Shown here: in pieces, positions 35,274 to 45,162 of the stretch
Layout: the number at the start of each line of letters is the position of its first letter
How positions within the stretch are numbered: position 1 is the first letter of the stretch
Source: Candidatus Zhuqueibacterota bacterium
Lineage (GTDB): Bacteria > Zhuqueibacterota > Zhuqueibacteria > Oceanimicrobiales > Oceanimicrobiaceae
Assembly: GCA_029262055.1 (NCBI GenBank)
Contig: JAJDAD010000020.1
Coordinates: forward strand, 20,586-84,585
Direction of reading: 5' to 3'
Length of the DNA stretch: 64,000 nucleotides
The notes under the pieces: generated by a model
Databases searched by the model: none
What the model was told of the DNA's origin: nothing
The model's input: only the letters and a program-made list of their open reading frames with translations
Made by a program: the position numbers and the translations under genes

Positions 35274-36383
35274 ATGAAGAATTGTGGTTTCGAGTCTGAA
35301 CTTGAGAGATTCCTGGACAGTGACTTGTCCGGCGAGGACACTGCCCGGGTATCCGCTCATGTTGCCGGTTGCGTTGCCTGCTCGGCACATGTCAAGCAAC
35401 TCCGTCAAATCGAGCAGCTTGTCGGCACTGACTTGCTGTCAGAACCGGGAGCGGACTACTGGGAAAACCTGCCCGGACAGGTTCTGCAACGGATTCAGCG
35501 TACGGAGCGTAAACTGGTCCCCACGATGACAGAACGATTTCTGGAGCAGGTTTCTTCTCTGTTCGCAATCCGTGGCTTTCAGATTGGCTTTGCCGGGGCC
35601 ATGGCTGCTTTTTTGATCTTCATGCTCACGCGGGGTCCGGCAGTCGACAACCAGCAGCAAAGCATTGTAACCGACACGCCAATGCTGACGAGTCCGGCAG
35701 TGGTAGATGACCAGGGCGGGGAAGACCTGCCAGGGTCGGCAACCGCGCCAGAGATGGTAGCCGAAGGCAATACGCCAAACAGAATTTCTGTCCCCGAGCT
35801 TGCATCCCAGAACATTGAGCCGGTACCTGCGTCGCTTGCTGAGCCTGCACCTGCCTATCTGGTGCAGAAAGACGTCTCCCCGCTCGTGGCGAGAACGCTG
35901 CACGAGTTGACCTATGAACCCGTCCAACAAATGCTACCTCTGCCGAACTACCACTTTATCCTACCGTCGACCGCAGGAGAAGCCCCCGGCACCATCGAAG
36001 TTACGCCGAGCGTATTTGGGGACGATATCATGGGTGATGGAGACCGGAACCGTCAAGTCAGGACATTGGATGTGGCGGTCCCAAAACAAGAAAACGATTT
36101 CGCAGAGACGGCCTGGATTGTTCAGGAGAGCACGTCGCTTGCTGAAAAGAAAGCGATCTGGCTTTCCTACCTTGAAAGGGAGCAGGATCCAACTTATCGT
36201 TCGCTCGCCCTCTACAATTTAGGACTGGTCTTGGAAGCCATCGCTCAAGAAACCCTGGAACCTGAACATGCAGGAGAAGCTCTGCGTTTCTTTGAGGAGC
36301 ATGAATCCGCGCTTAGATTCCAGATAGGTCAGAAGGATTTTGGTAAAAAAATAGAAGCCCTGCGTTTCATCGCCAAGAGGTAG
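35274..36383 (+). CDS. Zinc-finger anti-sigma factor, membrane-anchored
   Basis: 369 residues. The N-terminal zf-HC2/ZAS domain has the H29-x3-C33-x2-C36 motif in SAHVAGCVACSAHV. One membrane span lies near residues 102-120 (FQIGFAGAMAAFLIFML). The rest is a proline- and acid-rich periplasmic region ending in a helical part (LYNLGLVLEAIAQETLEPEH). ZAS proteins hold their cognate ECF sigma factor at the membrane until a signal releases it. It sits 3 bp after the sigma gene. A terminator follows. Confidence 0.9.
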   Translation: MKNCGFESELERFLDSDLSGEDTARVSAHVAGCVACSAHVKQLRQIEQLVGTDLLSEPGADYWENLPGQVLQRIQRTERKLVPTMTERFLEQVSSLFAIRGFQIGFAGAMAAFLIFMLTRGPAVDNQQQSIVTDTPMLTSPAVVDDQGGEDLPGSATAPEMVAEGNTPNRISVPELASQNIEPVPASLAEPAPAYLVQKDVSPLVARTLHELTYEPVQQMLPLPNYHFILPSTAGEAPGTIEVTPSVFGDDIMGDGDRNRQVRTLDVAVPKQENDFAETAWIVQESTSLAEKKAIWLSYLEREQDPTYRSLALYNLGLVLEAIAQETLEPEHAGEALRFFEEHESALRFQIGQKDFGKKIEALRFIAKR

Positions 36384-36460
36384 CCGGGCAAGCCGCGGCG
36401 CTGTTCTGCGGTTGTGCCAGGCCCAAGAGTTTTTCTATCCCTCCTCCTTATTAGCCATGA

Positions 36461-36488
36461 AAAAGCCGTGATTTCGTCACGGTTTTTT
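36461..36488 (+). terminator. Rho-independent terminator after the anti-sigma gene
   Basis: CCGTGA (36466-36471), loop TTTCG, TCACGG (36477-36482), then six T; four A precede the stem. Confidence 0.85.
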
Positions 36489-36535
36489 CGTTTTTCCAGC
36501 CTTGATCTTCTTCTAAGTATTGACTACTCTAAGCA

Positions 36536-37381
36536 ATGTCCACTCCGATTGATTTCACTGAAAGCCTGATTTCCCTTGGTCTCCAAGAGGACTTGGGGAC
36601 AGGCGGCGACCTCACTTCTGACATCCTGTTTGAAAACGATCAGATGGCAACGGCGTCGATTGTCGCCAAGGAGGACGGGACCCTGGCGGGTGTGGCAGTA
36701 GCAACGGGGGTCTTCAAGAGTATCGACCCTGATATCTCTGTCCAGGCGCTGAAAGCCGATTCGGACACAGTCGCTGTTGGCGACAAAGTCATGTGCCTGG
36801 AAGGCCGCGTGCGTTCGGTTCTGCGGGCTGAGAGGACGGCCTTGAATTTCATGCAAAAGCTGTCCGGGATTGCTTCACTTACTGCCAAATATGTCTCCGA
36901 AGTCGGAGGTACCGAGGCCACGATTCTCGACACCCGCAAGACAACGCCGGGCTACCGTTACCTTGAGAAACAGGCCGTCCGTATGGGCGGCGGAAGCAAT
37001 CACAGGTTTGGCCTTTACGATATGATTTTGATCAAAGAAAATCACATCGAAGCCGCGGGGTCCCTTTCGCGGGCTGTTCGTCTATCGCTTGATAGCGTCC
37101 GCCAGGCCGGAACTATCCGGGTAGAGGTAGAGGTCCGAAATCTGACAGAAGTGCGGGAAGCCCTGGCGGCCCGACCCGATAGAATCTTGCTGGATAATAT
37201 GACCTTGCCCGAAATACGGCAAGCGGTGCAACTCGCCGACGGTGCCATTGAAATCGAGGTGTCTGGTGGCGTGATGCTAGACACTGTCCGTCAGGTCGCA
37301 GAGACCGGAGTCGACTACATTTCTGTTGGCGCCATTACGCACTCGGCGCCTCCTCTCGACTTGTCGTTGCTCATCAATTAG
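36536..37381 (+). CDS. nadC: Nicotinate-nucleotide pyrophosphorylase (carboxylating)
   Basis: 281 residues. It converts quinolinate and PRPP to nicotinate mononucleotide. LQEDLGTGGDLTSDILF at the N-terminus, RTALNFMQKLSGIAS, ILDTRKTTPGYRYLEKQAVRMGGGSNHRFGLYDMILIKENHI and VEVEVRNLTEV are diagnostic. No ribosome binding site precedes the ATG. A TTGATC-N17-TACTCT element (36502-36530) ends only 5 bp before it, so a leaderless or nearly leaderless mRNA is possible. First gene after a terminator; mce follows at 11 bp. Confidence 0.96.
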   Translation: MSTPIDFTESLISLGLQEDLGTGGDLTSDILFENDQMATASIVAKEDGTLAGVAVATGVFKSIDPDISVQALKADSDTVAVGDKVMCLEGRVRSVLRAERTALNFMQKLSGIASLTAKYVSEVGGTEATILDTRKTTPGYRYLEKQAVRMGGGSNHRFGLYDMILIKENHIEAAGSLSRAVRLSLDSVRQAGTIRVEVEVRNLTEVREALAARPDRILLDNMTLPEIRQAVQLADGAIEIEVSGGVMLDTVRQVAETGVDYISVGAITHSAPPLDLSLLIN

Positions 37382-37392
37382 GACCACACCTC

Positions 37393-37800
37393 ATGCTTAA
37401 TAAAATCGATCACATCGGCATAGCGGTTGCGGACTTAGAGAAAGCAATCACAAAGTACGAAATACTAACCGGCAAACCAGTGGCGGATAGAGAAATAGTC
37501 GAAGAGCAACGGGTCAGCACGGCATTTTTTCCGGTGGGCGAGTCCCGGCTGGAGCTGTTGGCCAGCCTGGATGAGAGTTCGCCAATCACAGCATTCCTTC
37601 AGAAGAGGGGAGAGGGCATTCACCATATCTGTTTTGCCGTGGACGACTTGGTTGCTGCCCGGCAAGCACTTGCGGCTTCGGGATTTCAGTTCATCGAGTC
37701 TGTTGGTCAGGCGGGTGCCGGCGGTAGCAAAGTCGCATTCATCCATCCCAAGAGTGCCGGCGGCATTCTGATAGAACTTGTAGAACATCCTCCGCAATGA
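37393..37800 (+). CDS. mce: Methylmalonyl-CoA epimerase
   Basis: 135 residues, glyoxalase/VOC fold in two halves. KIDHIGIAVADLEKAI supplies the first His ligand, RGEGIHHICFAVDDL the second, and GGILIELVEH the C-terminal Glu. The enzyme interconverts (S)- and (R)-methylmalonyl-CoA in propionate metabolism. No mutase genes are nearby. The stop overlaps the uvrC start by 4 bp (ATGA). Confidence 0.94.
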   Translation: MLNKIDHIGIAVADLEKAITKYEILTGKPVADREIVEEQRVSTAFFPVGESRLELLASLDESSPITAFLQKRGEGIHHICFAVDDLVAARQALAASGFQFIESVGQAGAGGSKVAFIHPKSAGGILIELVEHPPQ

Positions 37801-39644
37801 GCGTGTCGCAATCTCTGAAACGAAAGCTCGCTTCATTACCGAAAAAGCCAGGCTGTTACATGTTCAAAGACAAGCTTGGCAAGATCATCTATATCGGCAA
37901 GGCCAAAATCCTGAGAAACCGCGTGCGTTCGTATTTTCAGGAAGGCAGGTTTGAAGGGCTTAAGCTGAATCGCCTGCGGACGCAAATCAGCGATTTTGAG
38001 ATCATCGTCACCGATACCGAGATGGAAGCTCTCATTCTCGAGATGAACCTGATCAAGGAGTACCGTCCGCGCTACAACATCAACCTTAAAGATGACAAGA
38101 GCTTTCCATACATCCGCGTCACCAACGAACGCTTCCCTAGAATATTTCCAACCCGCAAGATAATCAAAGACGGCTCGCGCTATTTTGGGCCTTATACCGA
38201 TGTCGGTTCCATGCGCAGCCTGTTGAAGTCGGTTAAGCGCGTCTTTCCGGTTCGCAGTTGCAATTATGACCTGACTGAAGAAGTGGTCGCGGCCCGAAAA
38301 TACAAGCTCTGTCTCGATTTTCACATTAAAAAATGTGATGGACCGTGCGAAGGGCTGGTCGACCCGGAAAATTACGCTAAGATGGTGCAACAGGTGGTGA
38401 ATTTCATCAACGGAAAGAATCATTTGGTGCTCTCAGAGCTGCAGGAAAAAATGCACAGGCTGGCGGAATTGCAGCATTTCGAAGGTGCCGCACGGGTTAG
38501 GGACCAAATCCAATTCATTGAGAATTTTCAGTACAAACAAAAAGTCGTTGCTGACGATTTGCTGGACCGCGACATCGTTGCGGTTGCCATGGCGAAGACC
38601 GATGCCTGTGGCGTTACCTTCAAGGTGCGTGACGGAAAGATTCTGGGGCGTCAGCACTTCTACATCTATGGGGTGGAGGACGAGCCGCAGAGTGGCGTGG
38701 TCGCGGCCTTCTTGAAACAATTCTATTTGAAAACCGAGTTTGTTCCCGAAGAGATCTATCTGCCAACCGAGATACAAGAAGTTGAGCAACTCGAGGTCTG
38801 GCTGGCGGAAAAGAACGGCAAGCGGGTCAAGCTGCTCACGCCAAAGCGGGGCCAGAAAGCAAAACTGGTGGCTATGGCCCAGAAAAACGCCGAACTGCTC
38901 CTGGACGAGCTTCATTTGCAGAAGCTCAAAGCCGGCGAAGTCGTCGGTCACAATGTGCGTTCGCTACAGAGGGATCTCAGGCTGAAGCAACCGCCCAGGC
39001 GCATTGAGTGTTTTGATATTTCCAATATTCAGGGCACCGATCCGGTGGCGTCTATGGTCACTTTTGTGAACGGGAGGCCGCGTAAACAGGATTACCGCAA
39101 GTTCAAGATTCTCTCAAAGCAAACGCCGGACGACTTTGCCATGATGGCCGAAGCCATTGGGCGCAGATATGGCGGAACACTGGCGAAGAAACTGGACCCG
39201 CCGGACCTGATTCTGGTCGATGGCGGCAAAGGCCAGCTCTCTTCGGCGCTGGCGGCTTTGCAGGAACTCGACCTGGGCGACCAACCGGTAGCAGCCCTGG
39301 CAAAGCGCTTGGATGAAGTATTTGTGCCCGGCAGTTCGGAGGCCCAGAACATCCCGAAGGTCTCATCCGGTTTGAAACTATTGCAGCAAATTCGGGATGA
39401 GGCCCACCGCTTTGCGGTTTCCTATCACAGGACATTGCGGCGCAAACGTACACTCCAGTCCGAGCTGGACAACATCCCCGGCGTGGGACCACAGCGCCGC
39501 ACGCTCCTTCTGAAGTATTTTGGCTCGGTGACAAATGTGCGTGAGGCCGCTGTCGATGAAATCGGGCTGGTGCAAGGAATCCCGGCAGATTTGGCCAAGC
39601 AGATCTGGGAACATTTTCACGTCGTTAAGGAGCAAGCGTCGTAA
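37797..39644 (+). CDS. uvrC: Excinuclease ABC subunit C
   Basis: 615 residues. GIY-YIG nuclease domain at the N-terminus (GCYMFKDKLGKIIYIGKAK, then RNRVRSYF), a cysteine segment (CLDFHIKKCDGPCEG), the UVR motif region (LSELQEKMHRLAELQHFEGA), the RNase H-like C-terminal nuclease (IECFDISNIQGTDPVASMV, DLILVDGGKGQLSSA) and a terminal helix-hairpin-helix pair (NIPGVGPQRRTLLLKYFGS). It makes the dual incision in nucleotide excision repair. Coupled to mce by ATGA. Confidence 0.97.
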   Translation: MSVSQSLKRKLASLPKKPGCYMFKDKLGKIIYIGKAKILRNRVRSYFQEGRFEGLKLNRLRTQISDFEIIVTDTEMEALILEMNLIKEYRPRYNINLKDDKSFPYIRVTNERFPRIFPTRKIIKDGSRYFGPYTDVGSMRSLLKSVKRVFPVRSCNYDLTEEVVAARKYKLCLDFHIKKCDGPCEGLVDPENYAKMVQQVVNFINGKNHLVLSELQEKMHRLAELQHFEGAARVRDQIQFIENFQYKQKVVADDLLDRDIVAVAMAKTDACGVTFKVRDGKILGRQHFYIYGVEDEPQSGVVAAFLKQFYLKTEFVPEEIYLPTEIQEVEQLEVWLAEKNGKRVKLLTPKRGQKAKLVAMAQKNAELLLDELHLQKLKAGEVVGHNVRSLQRDLRLKQPPRRIECFDISNIQGTDPVASMVTFVNGRPRKQDYRKFKILSKQTPDDFAMMAEAIGRRYGGTLAKKLDPPDLILVDGGKGQLSSALAALQELDLGDQPVAALAKRLDEVFVPGSSEAQNIPKVSSGLKLLQQIRDEAHRFAVSYHRTLRRKRTLQSELDNIPGVGPQRRTLLLKYFGSVTNVREAAVDEIGLVQGIPADLAKQIWEHFHVVKEQAS

Positions 39645-39645
39645 T

Positions 39646-41028
39646 ATGTGCAAGTTTAGCTCCCGCAGCGTACTCGCCCTTTGCATGCTTGTTTTTGCGC
39701 TTTGCTCTGAACCTGCATTCTGCAAGGACAAACCGACCACGCTGGTTTTCCCGTCGTTCCTGCACACAATGGGCATTCGTAAGGCGACCAGGTTTCACCT
39801 GATGCTGTACACCAGAAATCGCGTCAAGGTTCGTTCACCGGAAGGCATTGCAGTCGCGCGTCTGCAAAGTTGGGACGATCCAACCACCGAGGATGACGAC
39901 GATGAAGTGACCGGATACGGCGTGAATTCCGGGGCGAACGTAATTATTTACAACAAATCCATGACCGCGCTTGGATTCTATGGTTTAAATGAACGCGGTG
40001 AAAGAAAACTGCTGCGCCCGACGGCAGTCGCCGCAAATGAGCGCGGCGACGTCTATGTCGCGGATACAGGAAAGCACCGGATCGTGCGCTTGTTCAATCC
40101 GAAAGCCAAGCTGGATTTTGTACAAGCCATTGGCACCCGCGGTCAAGATCCCGGGCAGTTCGAGGCGCCGCAGGGAGTGGCACTGGATGAGTCCGGTACG
40201 GTTTACACCTCAGACACGGGCAATGACCGGATTCAAGTGTTTGACCCGCAGGGCAATCTGGCGTACATTACGGGGGAAAAGGGAAAAGCACCGGGTCGTC
40301 TTTGGCGGCCGACTGCGATTGCCGTCACCAATGGCAAGGAACGCTGGTCGCATTACAAAGATGCCTTCATTGCGGTGGTGGACCTGGACGGCAGCAGAGT
40401 GCAGACCTTTACACTCGAAGGGAAACCGCTCAAGAGTGCAACCGTGGACTCTTTTTTTGCAAAACCGGGTCTGTTACGCTATCCCGCCATCGATTACTAC
40501 AGCAACATCTGGGTCACCGACATGGAGAATCACTGCATACATAAATTTGACCGGCATCTGAATTATTTGACCTCTTTTGGCCGCAAGGGCGGCGGCGACC
40601 GTGAGTTCAATCAACCGAGAGGGATCGCGTTTTACAAGCGGTTTGGCCAGGTGTTCATTGCAGAGAAGGAGTCAGCGCAATACTACTGGGTCGGGTGTGA
40701 CGTATTTGAGTTCTCAGCGACTTTTTCCGAGGGCGAGATAATCCTGCGTTTCTTCCTGACCGAGCCATCGTTTGTTACGCTTGCCGTTGAGACCCCTTCC
40801 GGGAAGAAGCGCTCAGGATTTTTCAAGCGTAAAAAGCTATTCGCCGGCAACCAGGAAATTCACATAAATACGGCTTGGCAAACAGCGCTCAACCGGCCGG
40901 CGGTCAGCCGGGATTCCGGGTCCAGGTTTACAGAAGGTAAGTACTTGATAAAACTGCAAATTGAGCCTACCTATTCATCCTTGAACTATTTTTTAAAAGA
41001 AGTTGAAACTTCACTTTCCATTCGTTAA
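39646..41028 (+). CDS. NHL-repeat beta-propeller protein, exported
   Basis: 460 residues. Signal peptide SVLALCMLVFALCSEPAFC. At least four NHL blades: RPTAVAANERGDVYVADTGK, APQGVALDESGTVYTSDTGN, LRYPAIDYYSNIWVTDMENH and FNQPRGIAFYKRFGQVFIAE. After about residue 350 comes a beta-rich C-terminal domain (FSEGEIILRFFLTEP). The role is unknown; NHL propellers bind proteins or sugars outside the cytoplasm. ATG 39646 overlaps the end of uvrC and gives the signal peptide; longer versions are unlikely. Confidence 0.87.
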   Translation: MCKFSSRSVLALCMLVFALCSEPAFCKDKPTTLVFPSFLHTMGIRKATRFHLMLYTRNRVKVRSPEGIAVARLQSWDDPTTEDDDDEVTGYGVNSGANVIIYNKSMTALGFYGLNERGERKLLRPTAVAANERGDVYVADTGKHRIVRLFNPKAKLDFVQAIGTRGQDPGQFEAPQGVALDESGTVYTSDTGNDRIQVFDPQGNLAYITGEKGKAPGRLWRPTAIAVTNGKERWSHYKDAFIAVVDLDGSRVQTFTLEGKPLKSATVDSFFAKPGLLRYPAIDYYSNIWVTDMENHCIHKFDRHLNYLTSFGRKGGGDREFNQPRGIAFYKRFGQVFIAEKESAQYYWVGCDVFEFSATFSEGEIILRFFLTEPSFVTLAVETPSGKKRSGFFKRKKLFAGNQEIHINTAWQTALNRPAVSRDSGSRFTEGKYLIKLQIEPTYSSLNYFLKEVETSLSIR

Positions 41029-41037
41029 CTTCCGCGC

Positions 41038-43263
41038 ATGAACGAACCCACTGTTGACCTCGAGCTGGCACGTGCTCATGGCCTCGAGCCTGAAGAGTAT
41101 GACCGGATAGTTGCGATGCTCGGTCGCACACCTACATACACTGAGTTGGGCATTTTTTCTGTGATGTGGTCGGAGCACTGCAGTTACAAGAATTCAATCG
41201 CGTTGCTCAAAACTTTCCCGAAAGAGGGGGAACATCTGCTCGTGGAAGCGGGCGAAGAGAATGCCGGTCTCGTGGACATCGGTGACGGACTTGCGGTGGC
41301 ATTCAAGATCGAAAGCCATAATCATCCTTCTGCCGTTGAGCCTTATCAGGGCGCCGCCACCGGCGTTGGCGGAATTTTGCGCGACATATTCACGATGGGA
41401 GCCCGGCCCATTGCGGCACTCAATTCACTGCGATTCGGCAGTCTCGACGACCCGCGGGTGCGCTATTTGTTCAAAGGAGTGGTCAAGGGAATAGCCGATT
41501 ACGGCAACTGTTTCGGCGTACCTACCATTGGCGGTGAAGTCTATTTCGATGAAAGCTATGAGGGCAATCCGCTGGTGAATTGCATGGCCGTTGGGCTGGT
41601 CAAGCACGAGCGCGTTGCCAGTGCAATCGCGTCGCATCCGGGGAGCTCGGTGATCCTGATCGGTTCCGCCACCGGCCGGGATGGCATTCACGGCGCTACT
41701 TTTGCGTCGACTGAAATAGATGATGAATCAAGCGACCAGAGGCCACAAGTGCAGGTGGGTGACCCGTTTACCGAAAAACTCTTGCTCGAAGCCACACTGG
41801 AAATTATCAAAGAAGACCTGATTGTTGGCATTCAGGATATGGGTGCTGCCGGCATCACTTGCTCCTCCAGCGAGATGGCGGCGAAAGGTGGCTGTGGCAT
41901 AACCATCGATATAGAAAAAGTGCCGCTGCGCGAAGACCGAATGACCCCGTATGAGATCCTGCTGTCCGAATCGCAGGAAAGAATGCTTGTTGTTGCCCAA
42001 AGTGGGCAGGAGCAGCGAATCCGTGATATTTGCCGCAAGTGGGACCTGCACGCCGAGATCATCGGTGCGGTAAGTGCAAAGCCGAACATCACGATTCAGA
42101 TGAACGGCAGCACCGTGGCGGATATCAACGCTGAGTCCCTTGTTCTCGGTGGCGGCGCTCCTGTTTATCACAGGGAAACCAGAGTGCCCGAGTACATTGA
42201 CCGCCACCGTGCATTTGAACCCGAGAACCTGCCTTGCCCGCAGGATCTTAGCCGGGCTTTGCTCGACTTGTTGTCTTCCCCAAACATCGCGAGCAAGCAG
42301 TGGGTCTACCAACAGTACGACCACATGGTCAGGTCGAACACAATGGTTCTGCCCGGTGCCGACGCAGGCGTCGTCCGCATCAAAGGCACCGACAAGGCGC
42401 TGGCCCTCAGTACGGATTGCAACGGAAAATACGTCTATTTGAACCCACGCACAGGCGGAAAAATCGCAGTCGCCGAGGCGGCCAGAAATGTCGTTTGTTG
42501 CGGCGCCGTTCCTGTGGCAATAACAAACTGCCTCAACTTCGGGAATCCGTACAAACCGGAGATCTACTGGCAGTTTTCAGAGGCAGTCGCTGGCATAGGT
42601 GAGGCCTGCCGGGTCCTAAACACCCCGGTCACCGGCGGCAATGTTAGCTTTTACAACGAGAACCCAAAAGGGGCCGTGTACCCGACCCCGGTCATCGGAA
42701 TGTTGGGCATTGTGGAATCCTTGGAACACGTGACCACGTCCTGGTTTAAGCGTCCTGGTGACGTTCTGGTACTTTTGGGCAGGAGCGGTGGTCACGTCGG
42801 CGGCAGCGAGTACCTAAAAATACAATTCGACCTATTGACAGGAGATTGTCCGCCCATAGACTTGCCATATGAGAAGCGTCTGCAAAGCCTGGTCTTGCAA
42901 GGCATCAGGGCAGGTTTCGTCAATTCGGCCCATGACTTGTCTGAGGGCGGGCTGGCGGTTGCTCTGGCGGAGTCGTGTTTCACCGGCAGAGACCAACTGG
43001 GTGTGGATTGCGCCTTCGAGTTTTCTGGTCGGGCGGACTTCAGCTTGTTTGGTGAGGACCAGTCTCGCATTCTGGTGTCGGTTGAACCCGATAAGCTGGA
43101 AGAAATCCTTAACCAGGCTGCCAGTTACGATGTCGGCAGTCAAGTCATTGGCACGGTCACCGATAACGGCCGCATTCTTGTCGAAGGGGTCATCGACATC
43201 CCGGTTAGCAAGGCTGCTCAAGCCTACAACTGCGCCCTCGCAAAGAAGATGGAGGTCAGATAA
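41038..43263 (+). CDS. purL: Phosphoribosylformylglycinamidine synthase, PurL subunit
   Basis: 741 residues, the small PurL that works with PurQ and PurS. Motifs: [96 protein letters not shown] and the second-half [43 protein letters not shown]. It forms FGAM from FGAR in purine synthesis. purQ and purS are not in the window. No clear ribosome binding site. It lies 9 bp after the NHL gene. Confidence 0.97.
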   Translation: MNEPTVDLELARAHGLEPEEYDRIVAMLGRTPTYTELGIFSVMWSEHCSYKNSIALLKTFPKEGEHLLVEAGEENAGLVDIGDGLAVAFKIESHNHPSAVEPYQGAATGVGGILRDIFTMGARPIAALNSLRFGSLDDPRVRYLFKGVVKGIADYGNCFGVPTIGGEVYFDESYEGNPLVNCMAVGLVKHERVASAIASHPGSSVILIGSATGRDGIHGATFASTEIDDESSDQRPQVQVGDPFTEKLLLEATLEIIKEDLIVGIQDMGAAGITCSSSEMAAKGGCGITIDIEKVPLREDRMTPYEILLSESQERMLVVAQSGQEQRIRDICRKWDLHAEIIGAVSAKPNITIQMNGSTVADINAESLVLGGGAPVYHRETRVPEYIDRHRAFEPENLPCPQDLSRALLDLLSSPNIASKQWVYQQYDHMVRSNTMVLPGADAGVVRIKGTDKALALSTDCNGKYVYLNPRTGGKIAVAEAARNVVCCGAVPVAITNCLNFGNPYKPEIYWQFSEAVAGIGEACRVLNTPVTGGNVSFYNENPKGAVYPTPVIGMLGIVESLEHVTTSWFKRPGDVLVLLGRSGGHVGGSEYLKIQFDLLTGDCPPIDLPYEKRLQSLVLQGIRAGFVNSAHDLSEGGLAVALAESCFTGRDQLGVDCAFEFSGRADFSLFGEDQSRILVSVEPDKLEEILNQAASYDVGSQVIGTVTDNGRILVEGVIDIPVSKAAQAYNCALAKKMEVR

Positions 43264-43308
43264 TCACGGACACTCCACAGACAACGAACAGTCACACAGG
43301 AGGCGACT

Positions 43309-45099
43309 GTGCAAAGTAAATCAACCTTGCCCAGCCATGAAATAGAAGCCGTATCTATCAACGATGACGACCTCACCATCCAGCAAGTAATCGCGGTGAC
43401 GCGTCATTTTGCCAAAGTGGAACCGTTCGCGGGTCCGAAGCGCGCAAAAACGCAGCGGGTCCGCGAGTATATCGAAAAGAACTGGTTCAGTGATTCGGCC
43501 GAGGCGCGCTACGGCTTTAATACCGGGATCGGTTCATTGAAGAGTGTCCGCATACCGCAAGAGGATATCCGGGAGTTTCAAAAGCGTTATATTAAATCTC
43601 ACTGCGTCGGTGTGGGAAAGCCGTTGGACATCGCCACCGTCCGTGGCGCCATGTTGCTGCAGGCGAATTCCCTGTCACGCGGGTTTTCAGGCATCCGGGC
43701 AATTATCGTCGACAAGCTGCTCGAAATGCTCAACCTGGGAGTTCATCCGGTGGTTCCTGAGCAGGGTTCTCTCGGTGCGAGTGGTGACCTGGCGCCGTTG
43801 ACACACATTGCTTCGGCTCTCGTAGGAGAAGATGAAGCGCAGCTCTGGGTTTCGGGCGAGAGGGTGAGCATTAAATCACTAAAGAGCACCGATGGCCAAA
43901 TAGAGTTTATTGATAAAGGGAAGCAAATCACTTTTACACCGATTGAACTCGAAGGCAAAGAAGCTATCTCTTTGACAAATGCCACAGCGATGATGCTGTC
44001 GATGGCCGTCCACCTGTTGTACGACGCCGAGGTGTTGCTGAAGAACGCTGACATCTCGGCAGCTTTGAGTCTTGAAGCAATGATGTGTGAAAAGGACGCC
44101 TTCGCAGAAGAGCTGCACGCCTTGCGCCATCAGAATGGGCAGATTAATACTGCCGGCAACATATCAGTCCTGATAGCGGATAGCCAAAGGATGAGCAAGG
44201 CTGCGCGTGCAGCCTATTTTGATTTTGCCGCAGCAGCAGATATCAAGAATAAGACGCAGGCAGGCGGGAGAGAGATCGATATACCGGCTGTTTTGGCGTT
44301 TCAGAAAAAGTATGAGTTTCACGAGAACAGAGTCCAGGATTCCTACTCTCTGCGTTGCGTTCCGCAAGTGCACGGCGCCAGCAAGGATGCCTTTACGTAC
44401 GTCAAGAATATTATTAACCGGGAGATGCTGGCCGTAACCGATAATCCGGTAATCTTCGAGACCGATGCAGGTGAATTCGTGTCCAAGAGCGGCGGCAATT
44501 TTCATGGCCAACCGCTGGCTGTCGCGCTAGACTTCCTGGCCATTGCTTTGGCCGAAATCGGCAGTATTTCCGACCGGCGCATGTTCAGGCTCCTGAGTCC
44601 GCGCATGAGCTTCGGCCTGCCAAACAACTTGACCGGTGGCGAGATTGGACTCAATTCGGGCTTGATGATGGTTCAATACACCGCGGCGCAGCTTGTTTCG
44701 GAGAACAAAGTACTGGCGCATCCCGCAAGCGTTGACTCAATTCCGACCTCTGACAACCAGGAGGATCATGTAAGTATGGGCTGGACCGCTGCCAGAAAAG
44801 CCCGGCAAATACTGAAAAATGTCCAGCATATTATCGGTATGGAGTATTTAAGCGCATCGCAAGGCATCCACCTCAGCGCGCGCGACGAAAGCGTCAGTTT
44901 GCAGCGCTTTCGCCTCGGGAAAGGTACGAATACAGCCTTCGCAACCATCGCGGAGCATGAGACCGCAACGGGCGACCGGCTCTTTTTGCGGATGGATGTA
45001 GATCGCTATCTCCATCGCCTCATTACCGCAATGGAGAAATTGAGCACTGATGGTCACATTGTTGATGCCGTTGAGAACGTCTGCACTTTACGTATCTAA
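43309..45099 (+). CDS. hutH: Histidine ammonia-lyase (MIO-dependent aromatic lyase)
   Basis: 596 residues, some 80 longer than typical HutH. GSLGASGDLAPL carries the A157-S158-G159 triplet that cyclises to the MIO cofactor. The active-site Tyr lies in RYGFNTGIGS. IKSHCVGVGKP has the Ser-His selectivity pair of histidine (not tyrosine or phenylalanine) lyases. FVSKSGGNFHGQPLA and TSDNQEDHVSMG are also diagnostic. The extra length includes an insert after the MIO region (about residues 180-205, SIKSLKSTDGQIEFIDKGK). GTG start with a strong AGGAGG 5 bp upstream. No other hut genes are nearby; hisS follows. Confidence 0.92.
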   Translation: MQSKSTLPSHEIEAVSINDDDLTIQQVIAVTRHFAKVEPFAGPKRAKTQRVREYIEKNWFSDSAEARYGFNTGIGSLKSVRIPQEDIREFQKRYIKSHCVGVGKPLDIATVRGAMLLQANSLSRGFSGIRAIIVDKLLEMLNLGVHPVVPEQGSLGASGDLAPLTHIASALVGEDEAQLWVSGERVSIKSLKSTDGQIEFIDKGKQITFTPIELEGKEAISLTNATAMMLSMAVHLLYDAEVLLKNADISAALSLEAMMCEKDAFAEELHALRHQNGQINTAGNISVLIADSQRMSKAARAAYFDFAAAADIKNKTQAGGREIDIPAVLAFQKKYEFHENRVQDSYSLRCVPQVHGASKDAFTYVKNIINREMLAVTDNPVIFETDAGEFVSKSGGNFHGQPLAVALDFLAIALAEIGSISDRRMFRLLSPRMSFGLPNNLTGGEIGLNSGLMMVQYTAAQLVSENKVLAHPASVDSIPTSDNQEDHVSMGWTAARKARQILKNVQHIIGMEYLSASQGIHLSARDESVSLQRFRLGKGTNTAFATIAEHETATGDRLFLRMDVDRYLHRLITAMEKLSTDGHIVDAVENVCTLRI

Positions 45100-45162
45100 G
45101 CAGCACCGCTTTTGAACATTCTACGGAAACCCCTTTTTTCTCAACGAAAGAGTTGCGTGATT

